In this document: positions 27,240-36,166 of the stretch, piece after piece | How positions within the stretch are numbered: the first letter of the stretch is position 1 | Layout: each line of letters begins with the position of its first letter | Source: an uncultured Muribaculaceae bacterium | GTDB taxonomy: Bacteria > Bacteroidota > Bacteroidia > Bacteroidales > Muribaculaceae | Reading direction: 5' to 3' | DNA: 50,224 nucleotides | NCBI GenBank assembly: GCA_947525975.1 | Contig: CANNVE010000019.1 | Span: 1-50,224 of the forward strand | Program-made: the position numbers and the translations under genes | The notes under the pieces: generated by a model | Told to the model about the DNA's origin: nothing | Database searches by the model: none | What the model saw: only the letters and a program-made list of their open reading frames with translations

Positions 27240-28715
27240 ATGAAACTTCAGGTTTTTCTTAAAGGATATAGTCTCGACCTCGTCAATGCCGAGGCCGAGG
27301 TGCTTGGCATCACTGCCGATTCACGGCAGGTGAAGCCGGGATACGTATTTGTGGCCGTGCCGGGCACCGTGGTTGACGGCCATGCCTATATTGGAGCCGC
27401 CATCGAGGCCGGAGCCGTTGCCGTGGTGTGCGAGCATGCGCCCGCACAGCCTGCATCTGCCGACATCATTCTCACCGATGATTCGCATAAGGCGATAGGC
27501 GAGCTTGCCTCGCTCTTCTACGGACATCCGTCGCGGAAGATGACTCTGGTTGGAGTCACCGGCACCAACGGGAAGACCACCATTGCTACCCTCCTCTATG
27601 ACATGGCGCGTCTTTTCGGGCGAAAGGCCGGATTGCTCTCCACCGTTGCCACCAAGATCGATGGTGTGGAGACTCCGTCTGACCACACTACGCCTGACCC
27701 GGTGTCGATCAACGCCCTGATGGCTGAGATGGTGCAGGCCGGATGCGACTTCTGTGCCATGGAGGTGAGCAGTCATGCCGCCGATCAGAAACGCATCGCC
27801 GGCCTTGATTTCAATGGAGGCATCTTCACCAACCTCACGCGCGACCATCTCGACTACCACAAGACCTTCGCCTGCTATCTGGCCGCGAAGAAGAGTTTCT
27901 TCGATGCTCTGCCGGCTGAAGCATTCGCCCTGTCGAACATCGACGACCGCAACGGAGCCGTGATGCTGCAGAATACAAAGGCTGCCCGCCGTACCTACTC
28001 ATTGCAGCAGCCGGCTGACTACAGCTGCAAGATGATCGAAGACCGCATCGACGGCATGAAGCTGATGCTCAAGCGCAGAGGCATGAAGGAGGCGGAGGTC
28101 GACACGCTTTTCACCGGCCGGTTCAACGCGTACAATCTCACGGCTGTCTACGGCGCCTGCATCGAGTTGGGATTTGATCCCGAAGAGACCCTCGTGAAGC
28201 TCAGCATGCTCACGCCGGTGGCGGGACGCATGCAGACGCTCCGCTCGGCCACGGGCATCACCGCTGTCGTGGATTACGCCCACACGCCCGATGCTATCGC
28301 AAACGCTCTCAATGCTCTCGACGAGACCCTGCGCAACCCCGACGGCAGCCGCTCGGGGCGCATCATCACTGTGGCCGGAGCCGGTGGCGACCGCGACAAG
28401 GGCAAGCGCCCGCTGATGGCTACCGAGGCTTGCCGCCTGAGCGACCGCTTTTTGATCACATCTGACAATCCCAGGTCGGAAGACCCCGCCGTTATAGCCG
28501 CTGAAATGATGGCTGGTGTTCCCGCCGACAAGGCCGGCATAGCCGAGATAGTGCTTGACCGCGCCTTGGCCATCAGGCGCGCTGTGGAGATAGCGCGCCC
28601 GGGCGACGTGATCCTGATTGCCGGCAAAGGCCATGAGACCACGCAGGTCATCGGCCATGAGACCATACACTTCTCTGACATAGAAGAGGCTAAAAAAGCT
28701 TTGAACATAAACTGA
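27240..28715 (+). CDS. murE: UDP-MurNAc-tripeptide synthetase
   Basis: A protein of 491 residues. This cytoplasmic ligase adds the third residue to UDP-MurNAc-L-Ala-D-Glu. The ATP loop is GTNGKTT (108-114). The specificity motif is DNPR at 409-412, the form linked to meso-diaminopimelate rather than lysine, so a DAP-type peptidoglycan is predicted. The Mur ligase C-terminal domain is complete. It follows the PBP gene by 13 bp and precedes mraY by 12 bp. Confidence 0.96.
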   Translation: MKLQVFLKGYSLDLVNAEAEVLGITADSRQVKPGYVFVAVPGTVVDGHAYIGAAIEAGAVAVVCEHAPAQPASADIILTDDSHKAIGELASLFYGHPSRKMTLVGVTGTNGKTTIATLLYDMARLFGRKAGLLSTVATKIDGVETPSDHTTPDPVSINALMAEMVQAGCDFCAMEVSSHAADQKRIAGLDFNGGIFTNLTRDHLDYHKTFACYLAAKKSFFDALPAEAFALSNIDDRNGAVMLQNTKAARRTYSLQQPADYSCKMIEDRIDGMKLMLKRRGMKEAEVDTLFTGRFNAYNLTAVYGACIELGFDPEETLVKLSMLTPVAGRMQTLRSATGITAVVDYAHTPDAIANALNALDETLRNPDGSRSGRIITVAGAGGDRDKGKRPLMATEACRLSDRFLITSDNPRSEDPAVIAAEMMAGVPADKAGIAEIVLDRALAIRRAVEIARPGDVILIAGKGHETTQVIGHETIHFSDIEEAKKALNIN

Positions 28716-28727
28716 TAATACACGCAG

Positions 28728-29978
28728 ATGCTATACTACATTTTCCAGGCGCTGCAGGATGCCGGTGTGCCGGGATCGCGCCTGATGGGATATATCACCG
28801 TCAGATCGGGGCTGGCATTCGTGCTTGCCATGCTGATCGCCATATTTTTCGGCAAAGTCATCATACGCCGTCTGCAGTTGATGCAGATCGGAGAAATAAT
28901 ACGCAATCTCGGCATCGAAGGCCAGATGCAGAAAAAAGGCACTCCCACGATGGGAGGTCTCATCATCCTGCTTGCCATAGTGGCTCCGTGCCTTCTTGTG
29001 GCCAACCTCTCCAATGTCTACATGCTGCTGTTGCTTTTCACCACTGTCTGGCTCGGCCTGATAGGATTCCTCGATGATTACAAGAAACTTAAGAAGCGCA
29101 ATAAAGACGGCATAAAGGGCAAATACAAGATCATCGGACAGGTGGGAATAGCTCTGATAGTGGCCACGGTGATGTATTCGAGCTCAAGCATGGGCATAGT
29201 AGAGAATCGCGAGGTCATAGACGAGAGCACAAACCGCGTGGAGGAAGTGATCTACGAGCAGGAGGTGGTCACTCACACTCCCCAGACCACTATCCCGTTT
29301 GTGAAGAATAACAATTTCAATTATTCGTGGCTCACTTCATGGATGGGCGACAACGCCCAGGCCGGCGGATGGATAGCCTTCTTCATAGTCACGGTGTTTT
29401 TTGTGACGGCCACCAGCAATGGCGCCAACCTCACAGACGGCCTCGACGGTCTCGCTACGGGCACATCGGCCATCATAGGCTGCGCCTTGCTCATAATGGC
29501 GTATCTCGGAGGCAATGTCATCTACTCGTCATACCTCAACATCATGTACATCCCCGGCAGCGAGGAGATGGTGGTGTACATGGCCGCCTTCATGGGAGCC
29601 ATGATCGGCTTCCTGTGGTATAATGCCTCTCCGGCGCAGGTGTTCATGGGCGATACGGGCTCATTGATGCTCGGAGGCGTGATTGCCGTCTTCGCCATTC
29701 TCATTCGCAAAGAGATGCTGCTGCCGGTGCTCTGCGCCATATATTATGTCGAAGATCTGTCTGTGATGCTGCAGGTGGCCTACTTCAAGCGCACCGGCGG
29801 CAAGCGCATTTTCAAGATGACGCCGCTGCATCATCATTTCCAGAAGGCAGGAGGCTCTGTCGATGCGCTCATACAGCGTCCGTTGCAGCCCGTGCCCGAA
29901 TCAAAGATAGTGACACGATTCTGGATCATAGGCATAATCCTCGCGGTGCTCACTTTTGTGACTCTTAAGATCCGCTGA
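28728..29978 (+). CDS. mraY: Phospho-MurNAc-pentapeptide transferase
   Basis: A protein of 416 residues with about ten membrane segments. It transfers phospho-MurNAc-pentapeptide to undecaprenyl phosphate to make lipid I. Conserved blocks include KKGTPTMGGL (about 64-73), GFLDDYKKL, NLTDGLDGLATG and the histidine-rich MTPLHHHFQKAG. It is about 55 residues longer than E. coli MraY; the extra part is a soluble loop at about 155-200 between two membrane segments, frequent in Bacteroidetes. The loop is likely periplasmic, though I infer that from topology only. Confidence 0.96.
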   Translation: MLYYIFQALQDAGVPGSRLMGYITVRSGLAFVLAMLIAIFFGKVIIRRLQLMQIGEIIRNLGIEGQMQKKGTPTMGGLIILLAIVAPCLLVANLSNVYMLLLLFTTVWLGLIGFLDDYKKLKKRNKDGIKGKYKIIGQVGIALIVATVMYSSSSMGIVENREVIDESTNRVEEVIYEQEVVTHTPQTTIPFVKNNNFNYSWLTSWMGDNAQAGGWIAFFIVTVFFVTATSNGANLTDGLDGLATGTSAIIGCALLIMAYLGGNVIYSSYLNIMYIPGSEEMVVYMAAFMGAMIGFLWYNASPAQVFMGDTGSLMLGGVIAVFAILIRKEMLLPVLCAIYYVEDLSVMLQVAYFKRTGGKRIFKMTPLHHHFQKAGGSVDALIQRPLQPVPESKIVTRFWIIGIILAVLTFVTLKIR

Positions 29979-30033
29979 CGCAAGGCCGGATCACTCTTTT
30001 ATTCTGAAAATTTCTGTATACTCTGATAATTAT

Positions 30034-31374
30034 ATGAAGCGCATCGTAGTGCTTGGAGCCGGAGAGAGCGGCGCCGGAGCAGCCGTTTTGGCCAAGGACA
30101 AAGGTTTTGACGTTTTTGTCAGTGATTTTGGCAAAATCGCCGATAAGTATAAGAAACTCCTCGATGACGAGGGAATCGAGTGGGAGGAAGGCGGACATAC
30201 CATCGACCGCATACTGATGGCCGACGAGGTAATAAAGAGCCCCGGCATTCCGCTTGACGCACCGGTGATCATAAAGGTCAATTCCAAGAACATACCCGTC
30301 ATCTCTGAAATAGAGTTCGCCGGAAGATACACCGACGCAAAGATGGTGTGCATCACCGGCAGCAACGGAAAGACCACCACCACACTGCTCACCTATCACA
30401 TACTGAAGGAGGCCGGGTGCAACGTAGGCTTGGCCGGAAACGTGGGCAAGAGCCTCGCCCTGCAGGTGGCGAGGGAGAATCATGACGTATATGTCATCGA
30501 GCTCAGCAGCTTCCAGCTTGACAATATGTATGATTTCCGAGCCAACATAGCCGTGATTCTCAATATCACGCCCGACCACCTCGACCGATATGACCACAAG
30601 ATGCAGAACTACATCAACGCCAAATTCCGCATCCTCCAGAACATGACGCCTGTCGACGCCTTCATTTATTGGCAGGACGACCCCGTGGTGCGCGCCCAGA
30701 TGCGCAGCATGGCCATAGAGGCAAGGCTATTTCCCTTCGGCGAGAGCAAGGAGGAGGATTCGGCCGCATACGTCGACGCCGAGAATAATCTCATCATCCA
30801 CACCCCCGGCAGCGAGATGCGCATGCCTCGCGCCGACCTTGCCCTTAACGGCATGCACAACCTCTACAATTCAATGGCCGCCGGCATTTCGGCGAGCCTC
30901 CTTGAGATACGCAGCGACGTGATACGCAAAGCTCTCGGCGACTTCGAGGGCGTGGAGCATCGCCTCGAGTACGTAGACACGATCGGCGGTGTGCGCTACA
31001 TCAACGACTCGAAGGCCACCAACGTCAACAGCACGTGGTACGCCCTCGAAAGCATGACCTCCCCCACCGTGCTGATACTCGGCGGCAAAGACAAGGGCAA
31101 CGACTACAGCGAGATTCTGCCCCTCGTCAGGCAGAAGGTAAAAGCTATTGTGGCCATGGGAGTGGACAACGCCAAGATCATCGATTTCTTTGGCGGCGAA
31201 AAGCCGGTGGCCGACACTCACAGCCTTGAGGAAGCCCTGGCAAAGGCCGTGGAATTTGCCGCTGAGGGAGACACTGTGCTGCTATCGCCCTGCTGCGCTA
31301 GCTTCGACCTATTCAAAAGCTATGAAGACCGAGGCGAGAAATTCAAATCAGCCGTAAGGGCGCTTAACCATTAA
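30034..31374 (+). CDS. murD: UDP-MurNAc-L-alanine:D-glutamate ligase
   Basis: A protein of 446 residues. It adds D-glutamate to UDP-MurNAc-L-Ala in the cytoplasm. The N-terminal Rossmann region reads VVLGAGESGAGAA, the P-loop GSNGKTT is at 109-115, and the C-terminal domain carries INDSKATN and the GGKDKGNDY turn. All three Mur-ligase domains are present. It lies 55 bp after mraY and 16 bp before ftsW. Confidence 0.96.
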   Translation: MKRIVVLGAGESGAGAAVLAKDKGFDVFVSDFGKIADKYKKLLDDEGIEWEEGGHTIDRILMADEVIKSPGIPLDAPVIIKVNSKNIPVISEIEFAGRYTDAKMVCITGSNGKTTTTLLTYHILKEAGCNVGLAGNVGKSLALQVARENHDVYVIELSSFQLDNMYDFRANIAVILNITPDHLDRYDHKMQNYINAKFRILQNMTPVDAFIYWQDDPVVRAQMRSMAIEARLFPFGESKEEDSAAYVDAENNLIIHTPGSEMRMPRADLALNGMHNLYNSMAAGISASLLEIRSDVIRKALGDFEGVEHRLEYVDTIGGVRYINDSKATNVNSTWYALESMTSPTVLILGGKDKGNDYSEILPLVRQKVKAIVAMGVDNAKIIDFFGGEKPVADTHSLEEALAKAVEFAAEGDTVLLSPCCASFDLFKSYEDRGEKFKSAVRALNH

Positions 31375-31390
31375 TATCCCTACAAAAAAA

Positions 31391-32728
31391 ATGGAAAAAG
31401 CCATCCAAGTCCCGGTCGCGTCAGCCCAGGCCGAGGCAATACAGCCCCGGCGCACTGACAAGCAGATCTGGGGCATATACATTGCCCTCTGCATCATCTC
31501 TATCATAGAGCTCTACAGCGCGTCGAGCCATGAAGTGAATGCAGCCAATGTGCTGGGACCCGTCATTCGCCATGTCGGATTCCTGCTTGTGGGCCTGGTG
31601 GTGATGATTTACCTCCAGAATGTGCACTACCGCAAATTCCTGCGCTGGTCATACGTCTTTGCCGGAATATCGGTGGTGTCTATGGTCTACACCCTCAAAT
31701 TTGGCGAAAGCATCAACGGCGCCAACCGCAGTTTTTCTATCGGGGGCCTGTTTGCTTTGCAGCCTGCCGAGATGCTCAAGCTCTCGGTGGCTCTTGTGCT
31801 CGCGGCCATATTGAGCAAGTCTCAGCTTAAGGATGAGGAAGACGTATCGGCCAAAGGATTGCGCAAGGCGGCTGTATGGGTGCTCGTGGCCGGCGGCCTG
31901 CTGTTTTTCCAAGGCCTGACCAATACGATATTGGTGATGTGCATAAGCGGCTCGATGATGGTCATCGGAGGCGTAAGCCTGAAGAAGCTCCTCATGGTGA
32001 TGGGAGTATTCGGCGTGGCTGCGATCATAGGCCTTGGAGCCAAAGTCGTGATGGCAAAATCTCACAGTTCAGACCGGCAGGTGCAGACCGAGATGGTGGT
32101 GCCCGGCACCGACGTGGTGCTTGGCGGGTATGACGCCGTCGGAGACAAAGGCATGGGGCGCATGATGACATGGGCCAACCGCCTCACACGCCACAGCTCT
32201 GACAAGGCCAAATGGGACGAGCCGGTGAGCAATATCAACGCCCAGGAGCAATATTCCTACATGGCCCAGGCCCACGGAGGCGTTTTCGGCGTGATGCCCG
32301 GAAATTCGCGCGAGACCGCACGCCTGCCCCTGGCGTCGAGCGACTATATCTATGCCATTGTGATCGAAGAGCTCGGTCTGCTCGGCGGCATGCTGGTGCT
32401 GGTGCTGTATCTGTGGCTTCTCGCCCGTGCAGCGCGCATAGCCAACCGATGCCAGACCGCCTATCCGGCTTTGCTTGTAATAGGCATGGCGGTGTTCATC
32501 GCATTTCAGGCCATATTCCACATGTGCATCGTCACCGGCGTATTCCCCGTATCGGGACAGCCTCTGCCGCTGATATCGCGCGGAGGCACATCGGTGATAA
32601 TAACCTCCGCAGCCCTGGGCATTATGCTCAGCGTGAGCCGATTCGCGGCCCGCAAAGGCAAGCGCACGGAAATTAAAGACGAGCTCTCGGCGCTGCCCGA
32701 TGAGGTCAATGCCGTAAACCCGACATAA
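31391..32728 (+). CDS. ftsW: Lipid II polymerase of the divisome (SEDS family)
   Basis: A protein of 445 residues with about ten membrane segments. This SEDS glycosyltransferase polymerises lipid II at the septum with the PBP encoded upstream. Family words are visible: LQPAEMLKLSV (about 118-128), EQYSYMAQAHGGVFGVMPGNS in the large extracytoplasmic loop, FIAFQAIFHMCIVTGVFPVSGQPLPLISRGGTS near the C-terminus. It overlaps nothing and precedes murG by 5 bp. The cytoplasmic tail is charged. Confidence 0.95.
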   Translation: MEKAIQVPVASAQAEAIQPRRTDKQIWGIYIALCIISIIELYSASSHEVNAANVLGPVIRHVGFLLVGLVVMIYLQNVHYRKFLRWSYVFAGISVVSMVYTLKFGESINGANRSFSIGGLFALQPAEMLKLSVALVLAAILSKSQLKDEEDVSAKGLRKAAVWVLVAGGLLFFQGLTNTILVMCISGSMMVIGGVSLKKLLMVMGVFGVAAIIGLGAKVVMAKSHSSDRQVQTEMVVPGTDVVLGGYDAVGDKGMGRMMTWANRLTRHSSDKAKWDEPVSNINAQEQYSYMAQAHGGVFGVMPGNSRETARLPLASSDYIYAIVIEELGLLGGMLVLVLYLWLLARAARIANRCQTAYPALLVIGMAVFIAFQAIFHMCIVTGVFPVSGQPLPLISRGGTSVIITSAALGIMLSVSRFAARKGKRTEIKDELSALPDEVNAVNPT

Positions 32729-32733
32729 ATTCG

Positions 32734-33831
32734 ATGAAAATGAAAAGGATACTTATAAGCGGCGGTGGCACCGGAGGCCATATCTTTCCGGCCCTGTCAA
32801 TCGCCAACGCCATAAAACGCCGCCATCCTGACGCGGAAATATTGTTTGTCGGAGCCGAAAACCGCATGGAGATGCAGCGGGTGCCCGATGCCGGATACGA
32901 AATCATTGGACTGCCCGTGGCAGGATTTGACCGAAAGCGACTTTGGCGCAATTTCGGTGTGCTGCTCAAGCTCTGGCGCTCTATGCGCATGGCCCGCAAA
33001 GTGGTGCGCGACTTCAAGCCTGACATAGCCATCGGAGTGGGCGGATACGCGAGCGGCCCCACTCTTAAGGCCGCGCAGAAAGCAGGAGTGCCCACCCTGC
33101 TGCAAGAGCAGAATTCATATCCCGGAGTCACCAATAAGCTGTTGGCGAAAGAGGCCAAAGCCATTTGCGCTGCCTACGAGGGTCTCGGGCGCTTTTTCCC
33201 CACCGATAAGATCACTCTGACCGGAAATCCGGTCAGGGCCGACCTCACAGCCTGCTCCCTCACGCAGGCACAGGCCAAGACCGCTCTCGGTTTTGACTCC
33301 ACATTGCCTTTGGCCTTGGTGGTGGGCGGAAGCCTCGGAGCACGCACCATCAACGAGAGCATAGCCGCATCCCTACCTCAGATCACCGCAGAGGCCCAGG
33401 TGCTGTGGCAGACCGGAAAAAACGGGGCTGAGCGTTGGGCCGAGGTGGCTTCAGGCCACGACCGCGCGAAAGCCACTGTCTTCATCAAGGACATGGCTGT
33501 GGCGTACCGCGCCGCCGACATCGTAGTGTCAAGAGCCGGCGCCGGCACCATAAGCGAGCTCGAGATCCTGGCAAAGCCCACCATACTTGTGCCATCGCCC
33601 AACGTGGCTGAAGACCATCAGCGCAAAAACGCCCTGGCACTCGCCGACCGAGGAGCGGCCATCATGATCGAGGACGCGAAAGCCCCCACAGACCTGGCTC
33701 CGGCCATGGCCTCCCTTCTGTCCGACAAGAGCCGCCGCGAAAGCCTGAGCGCCAACATAGCCCTGATGGCGCTTCCCGCCGCCGACGAAAAGATAGTTGA
33801 CATCATCGAAAGCATAGTGGGCACGCGATAA
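32734..33831 (+). CDS. murG: Lipid II-forming GlcNAc transferase
   Basis: A protein of 365 residues, a GT28 enzyme. It transfers GlcNAc from UDP-GlcNAc to lipid I on the inner face of the membrane. The first glycine loop GGGTGGHIFPA is at about 10-20, the second is GVGGYASGP (about 99-107) and the third VVGGSLGARTINE. The donor-binding motif SRAGAGTISELEI is at about 265-277. It starts 5 bp after ftsW. Confidence 0.97.
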   Translation: MKMKRILISGGGTGGHIFPALSIANAIKRRHPDAEILFVGAENRMEMQRVPDAGYEIIGLPVAGFDRKRLWRNFGVLLKLWRSMRMARKVVRDFKPDIAIGVGGYASGPTLKAAQKAGVPTLLQEQNSYPGVTNKLLAKEAKAICAAYEGLGRFFPTDKITLTGNPVRADLTACSLTQAQAKTALGFDSTLPLALVVGGSLGARTINESIAASLPQITAEAQVLWQTGKNGAERWAEVASGHDRAKATVFIKDMAVAYRAADIVVSRAGAGTISELEILAKPTILVPSPNVAEDHQRKNALALADRGAAIMIEDAKAPTDLAPAMASLLSDKSRRESLSANIALMALPAADEKIVDIIESIVGTR

Positions 33832-33868
33832 ATCTCCCCCGCATCTATAATCATCAAACCGCATTAAC

Positions 33869-35251
33869 GTGGAAACTAACAAAATATATTTCGTGGGCAT
33901 AGGAGGCATCGGCATGGCCGCCCTGGCCCGCTATTACATGTCGAAAGGATATGAAGTGGCCGGATATGACCGCGCTCCGTCGGCGCTCACCCATGCCCTC
34001 GAAGCTGAGGGCGCGATTGTGAGCTATGTCGACGGCATGGAGGCCGTGCCCGAGAGATTCCGGCATAAAGGCTCGGCGATGGTGGTCTACACCCCCGCTG
34101 TGCCCGACGACAATGTGCCGCTGTCTTTCTTCAGAGCCAACTCTTTCGCTGTGCTCAAGCGCAGCACCGTGCTCGGGCTGATCACCCAGGGCAGCAAAGC
34201 ACTGTGCTTCTCCGGCACCCACGGCAAGACCACCACATCGTCGATGGCTGCGCACATTCTGCACACTGCCCCGGTGGGATGCAACGCTTTCCTTGGAGGC
34301 ATACTCCGCAACTACGACAGCAACCTCCTGCTCAGCTCCACATCGCCCTACAGCGTGATAGAGGCCGACGAATACGACCGCTCATTCCATACCCTCACTC
34401 CATACATAGCCGTAGTCACGGCCACTGACCCTGACCATCTCGACATATACGGCAACGAGGAGAACTATCTTGAGAGTTTCGCCCATTTCACCGAGCTCAT
34501 CCGCCCTGACGGCATACTCCTGCTCCACGAAGGTCTGAAGCTCAAGCCCAGGCCGCAGGCCGGCGTAAAGACCTACACCTACTCTCGCGACCACGGCGAT
34601 TTTCATGCCGAAAACATACGCCGTGGCCACGGCACCATCGTATTCGACTTTGTCACTCCCTCGGGCGTGATTCCCGACATAGAGCTCGGAGTGCCTGTGG
34701 AGATAAACATCGAAAACTCGATAGCCGCCATGGCTGCCTGCATGCTCACCGGCGATGTCAGTCCTGAACTGATGCGCGAGGCAATGGCGACATTCCTGGG
34801 AGCCGAGCGCCGCTTCCAGTTCCTGCTTAAGGACAACCTCGAAGCCAACCCTTCGGGCAAAGTGATAATCGACGATTATGCCCACCACCCCGACGAAATA
34901 AGGCAGAGCATACTCTCGGTGCGCGCGCTTTACCCCAATGCCCGCATCACAGCAGCCTTCCAGCCTCATCTCTACACCCGCACCCGTGATTTCGCCGATC
35001 AGTTTGCTGCGGCTCTCGATCTCGCCGACGAGGTGATTCTCACCGATCTGTATCCCGCAAGAGAGGAGCCTATACCCGGAATTTCAGAAAAAACCATCTT
35101 CGACATGCTCAAAACTCCAAATAAATCATTGATTGCAAAACAAGATTTTGTAGATACGATGAAAAATCGTAACTTTGAGGTCTTGTTGGCCCTCGGTGCC
35201 GGCGATCTTTCATTTATCCTGCCGCAGCTTGTCGATGAGGTCGGAAAATGA
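33869..35251 (+). CDS. murC: UDP-MurNAc:L-alanine ligase
   Basis: A protein of 460 residues starting at GTG 33869, which puts the Rossmann strand YFVGIGGIGMAALA at the expected place. The P-loop GTHGKTT spans 116-122, and the substrate-binding DYAHHPDE is near 334-341. It adds the first L-alanine to UDP-MurNAc. The reading order murG-murC-ftsQ is the standard Bacteroidetes arrangement. No ddl gene follows, unlike in some other phyla. Confidence 0.96.
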   Translation: METNKIYFVGIGGIGMAALARYYMSKGYEVAGYDRAPSALTHALEAEGAIVSYVDGMEAVPERFRHKGSAMVVYTPAVPDDNVPLSFFRANSFAVLKRSTVLGLITQGSKALCFSGTHGKTTTSSMAAHILHTAPVGCNAFLGGILRNYDSNLLLSSTSPYSVIEADEYDRSFHTLTPYIAVVTATDPDHLDIYGNEENYLESFAHFTELIRPDGILLLHEGLKLKPRPQAGVKTYTYSRDHGDFHAENIRRGHGTIVFDFVTPSGVIPDIELGVPVEINIENSIAAMAACMLTGDVSPELMREAMATFLGAERRFQFLLKDNLEANPSGKVIIDDYAHHPDEIRQSILSVRALYPNARITAAFQPHLYTRTRDFADQFAAALDLADEVILTDLYPAREEPIPGISEKTIFDMLKTPNKSLIAKQDFVDTMKNRNFEVLLALGAGDLSFILPQLVDEVGK

Positions 35252-35289
35252 AGCGGATTACTAACTGCTGACTGTAAATTCAAACTAAA

Positions 35290-36114
35290 GTGTCAAAGCG
35301 TTCGGTCATACGGTGCATCCTCTCAGTGCTGATGATGGCATACCTCGTTTTCGCTCTGTGCTACACATCGCACAAAGCGAATGCTGACCCCTACCGCTCG
35401 CTCGACATTAATGTGGCAAGCACCGAGACATCAGCCTTTCTGACGCCGGGCATAATCGACGCTTCGATAGGGCATCTGCGCGACAGCATCGCCGGCATTC
35501 CGGCCCGTCTGGTCGACACCCGCGCCATCGAGCTTGCGGTGCTCGCCCTCGACAATGTGGAGGATGCCAATTGCGTGGTGCTCAACAACCGCCATGTCCT
35601 TCTCGATGTGGTGCCTTTGCTGCCCGTGGCCCGTGTCTACGACACTGGCTCCGACAGGCCATCATACTATATCAACCGCTCCGGAAAGCGCATGATGCCC
35701 GACCCGAGATTCAGGGTTGACGTGCCGGTGATCACCGGCAATTTCGCCAATCGCAGCGCGGCCCGGGCAATGCCGGTGATCGACTACGTGAATTCCGACC
35801 CCAGTCTCCGCAATCTCGTCAGCGCCTATGAGGTGAAGCCCAACGGCGACATAATGCTCGTGCCGATGATGCGGGGCCATGTGATTAATTTCGGCGACAC
35901 GGCCGACATCGCAAACAAATTCGCTCGTCTGCGTGTTTTCTATCGTAAGGCGTTGCCGGTGAAGGGATGGGAGTATTATGACACCATCTCTGTCAAATGG
36001 CGCGGACAGGTGGTGGCCCGCCGTCACGGAAAGGATGCTCCACCGCCGCCAATTCCGGTTGAGGATTTCTCTGATGAAGTCGACCTCAACACCATGCTCA
36101 CCGATCTTGAGTGA
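35290..36114 (+). CDS. ftsQ: FtsQ/DivIB-type divisome protein
   Basis: A protein of 274 residues starting at GTG 35290. A short basic cytoplasmic part leads into one membrane segment (about 8-25), and the rest is periplasmic with a beta-rich fold (AIELAVLALDNVEDANCVVLNN fits a POTRA-like stretch). A Pro-rich linker near the C-terminus (PPPPIPVEDF) ends the protein. Sequence identity in this family is low; the call depends on position between murC and ftsA and on topology. In the cell it bridges FtsL and the other divisome parts. Confidence 0.85.
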   Translation: MSKRSVIRCILSVLMMAYLVFALCYTSHKANADPYRSLDINVASTETSAFLTPGIIDASIGHLRDSIAGIPARLVDTRAIELAVLALDNVEDANCVVLNNRHVLLDVVPLLPVARVYDTGSDRPSYYINRSGKRMMPDPRFRVDVPVITGNFANRSAARAMPVIDYVNSDPSLRNLVSAYEVKPNGDIMLVPMMRGHVINFGDTADIANKFARLRVFYRKALPVKGWEYYDTISVKWRGQVVARRHGKDAPPPPIPVEDFSDEVDLNTMLTDLE

Positions 36115-36166
36115 GACTTTGCTTTTTTAGTTTTTTTCTGTTTTACCACCCCGTTTTCTTACTAAG

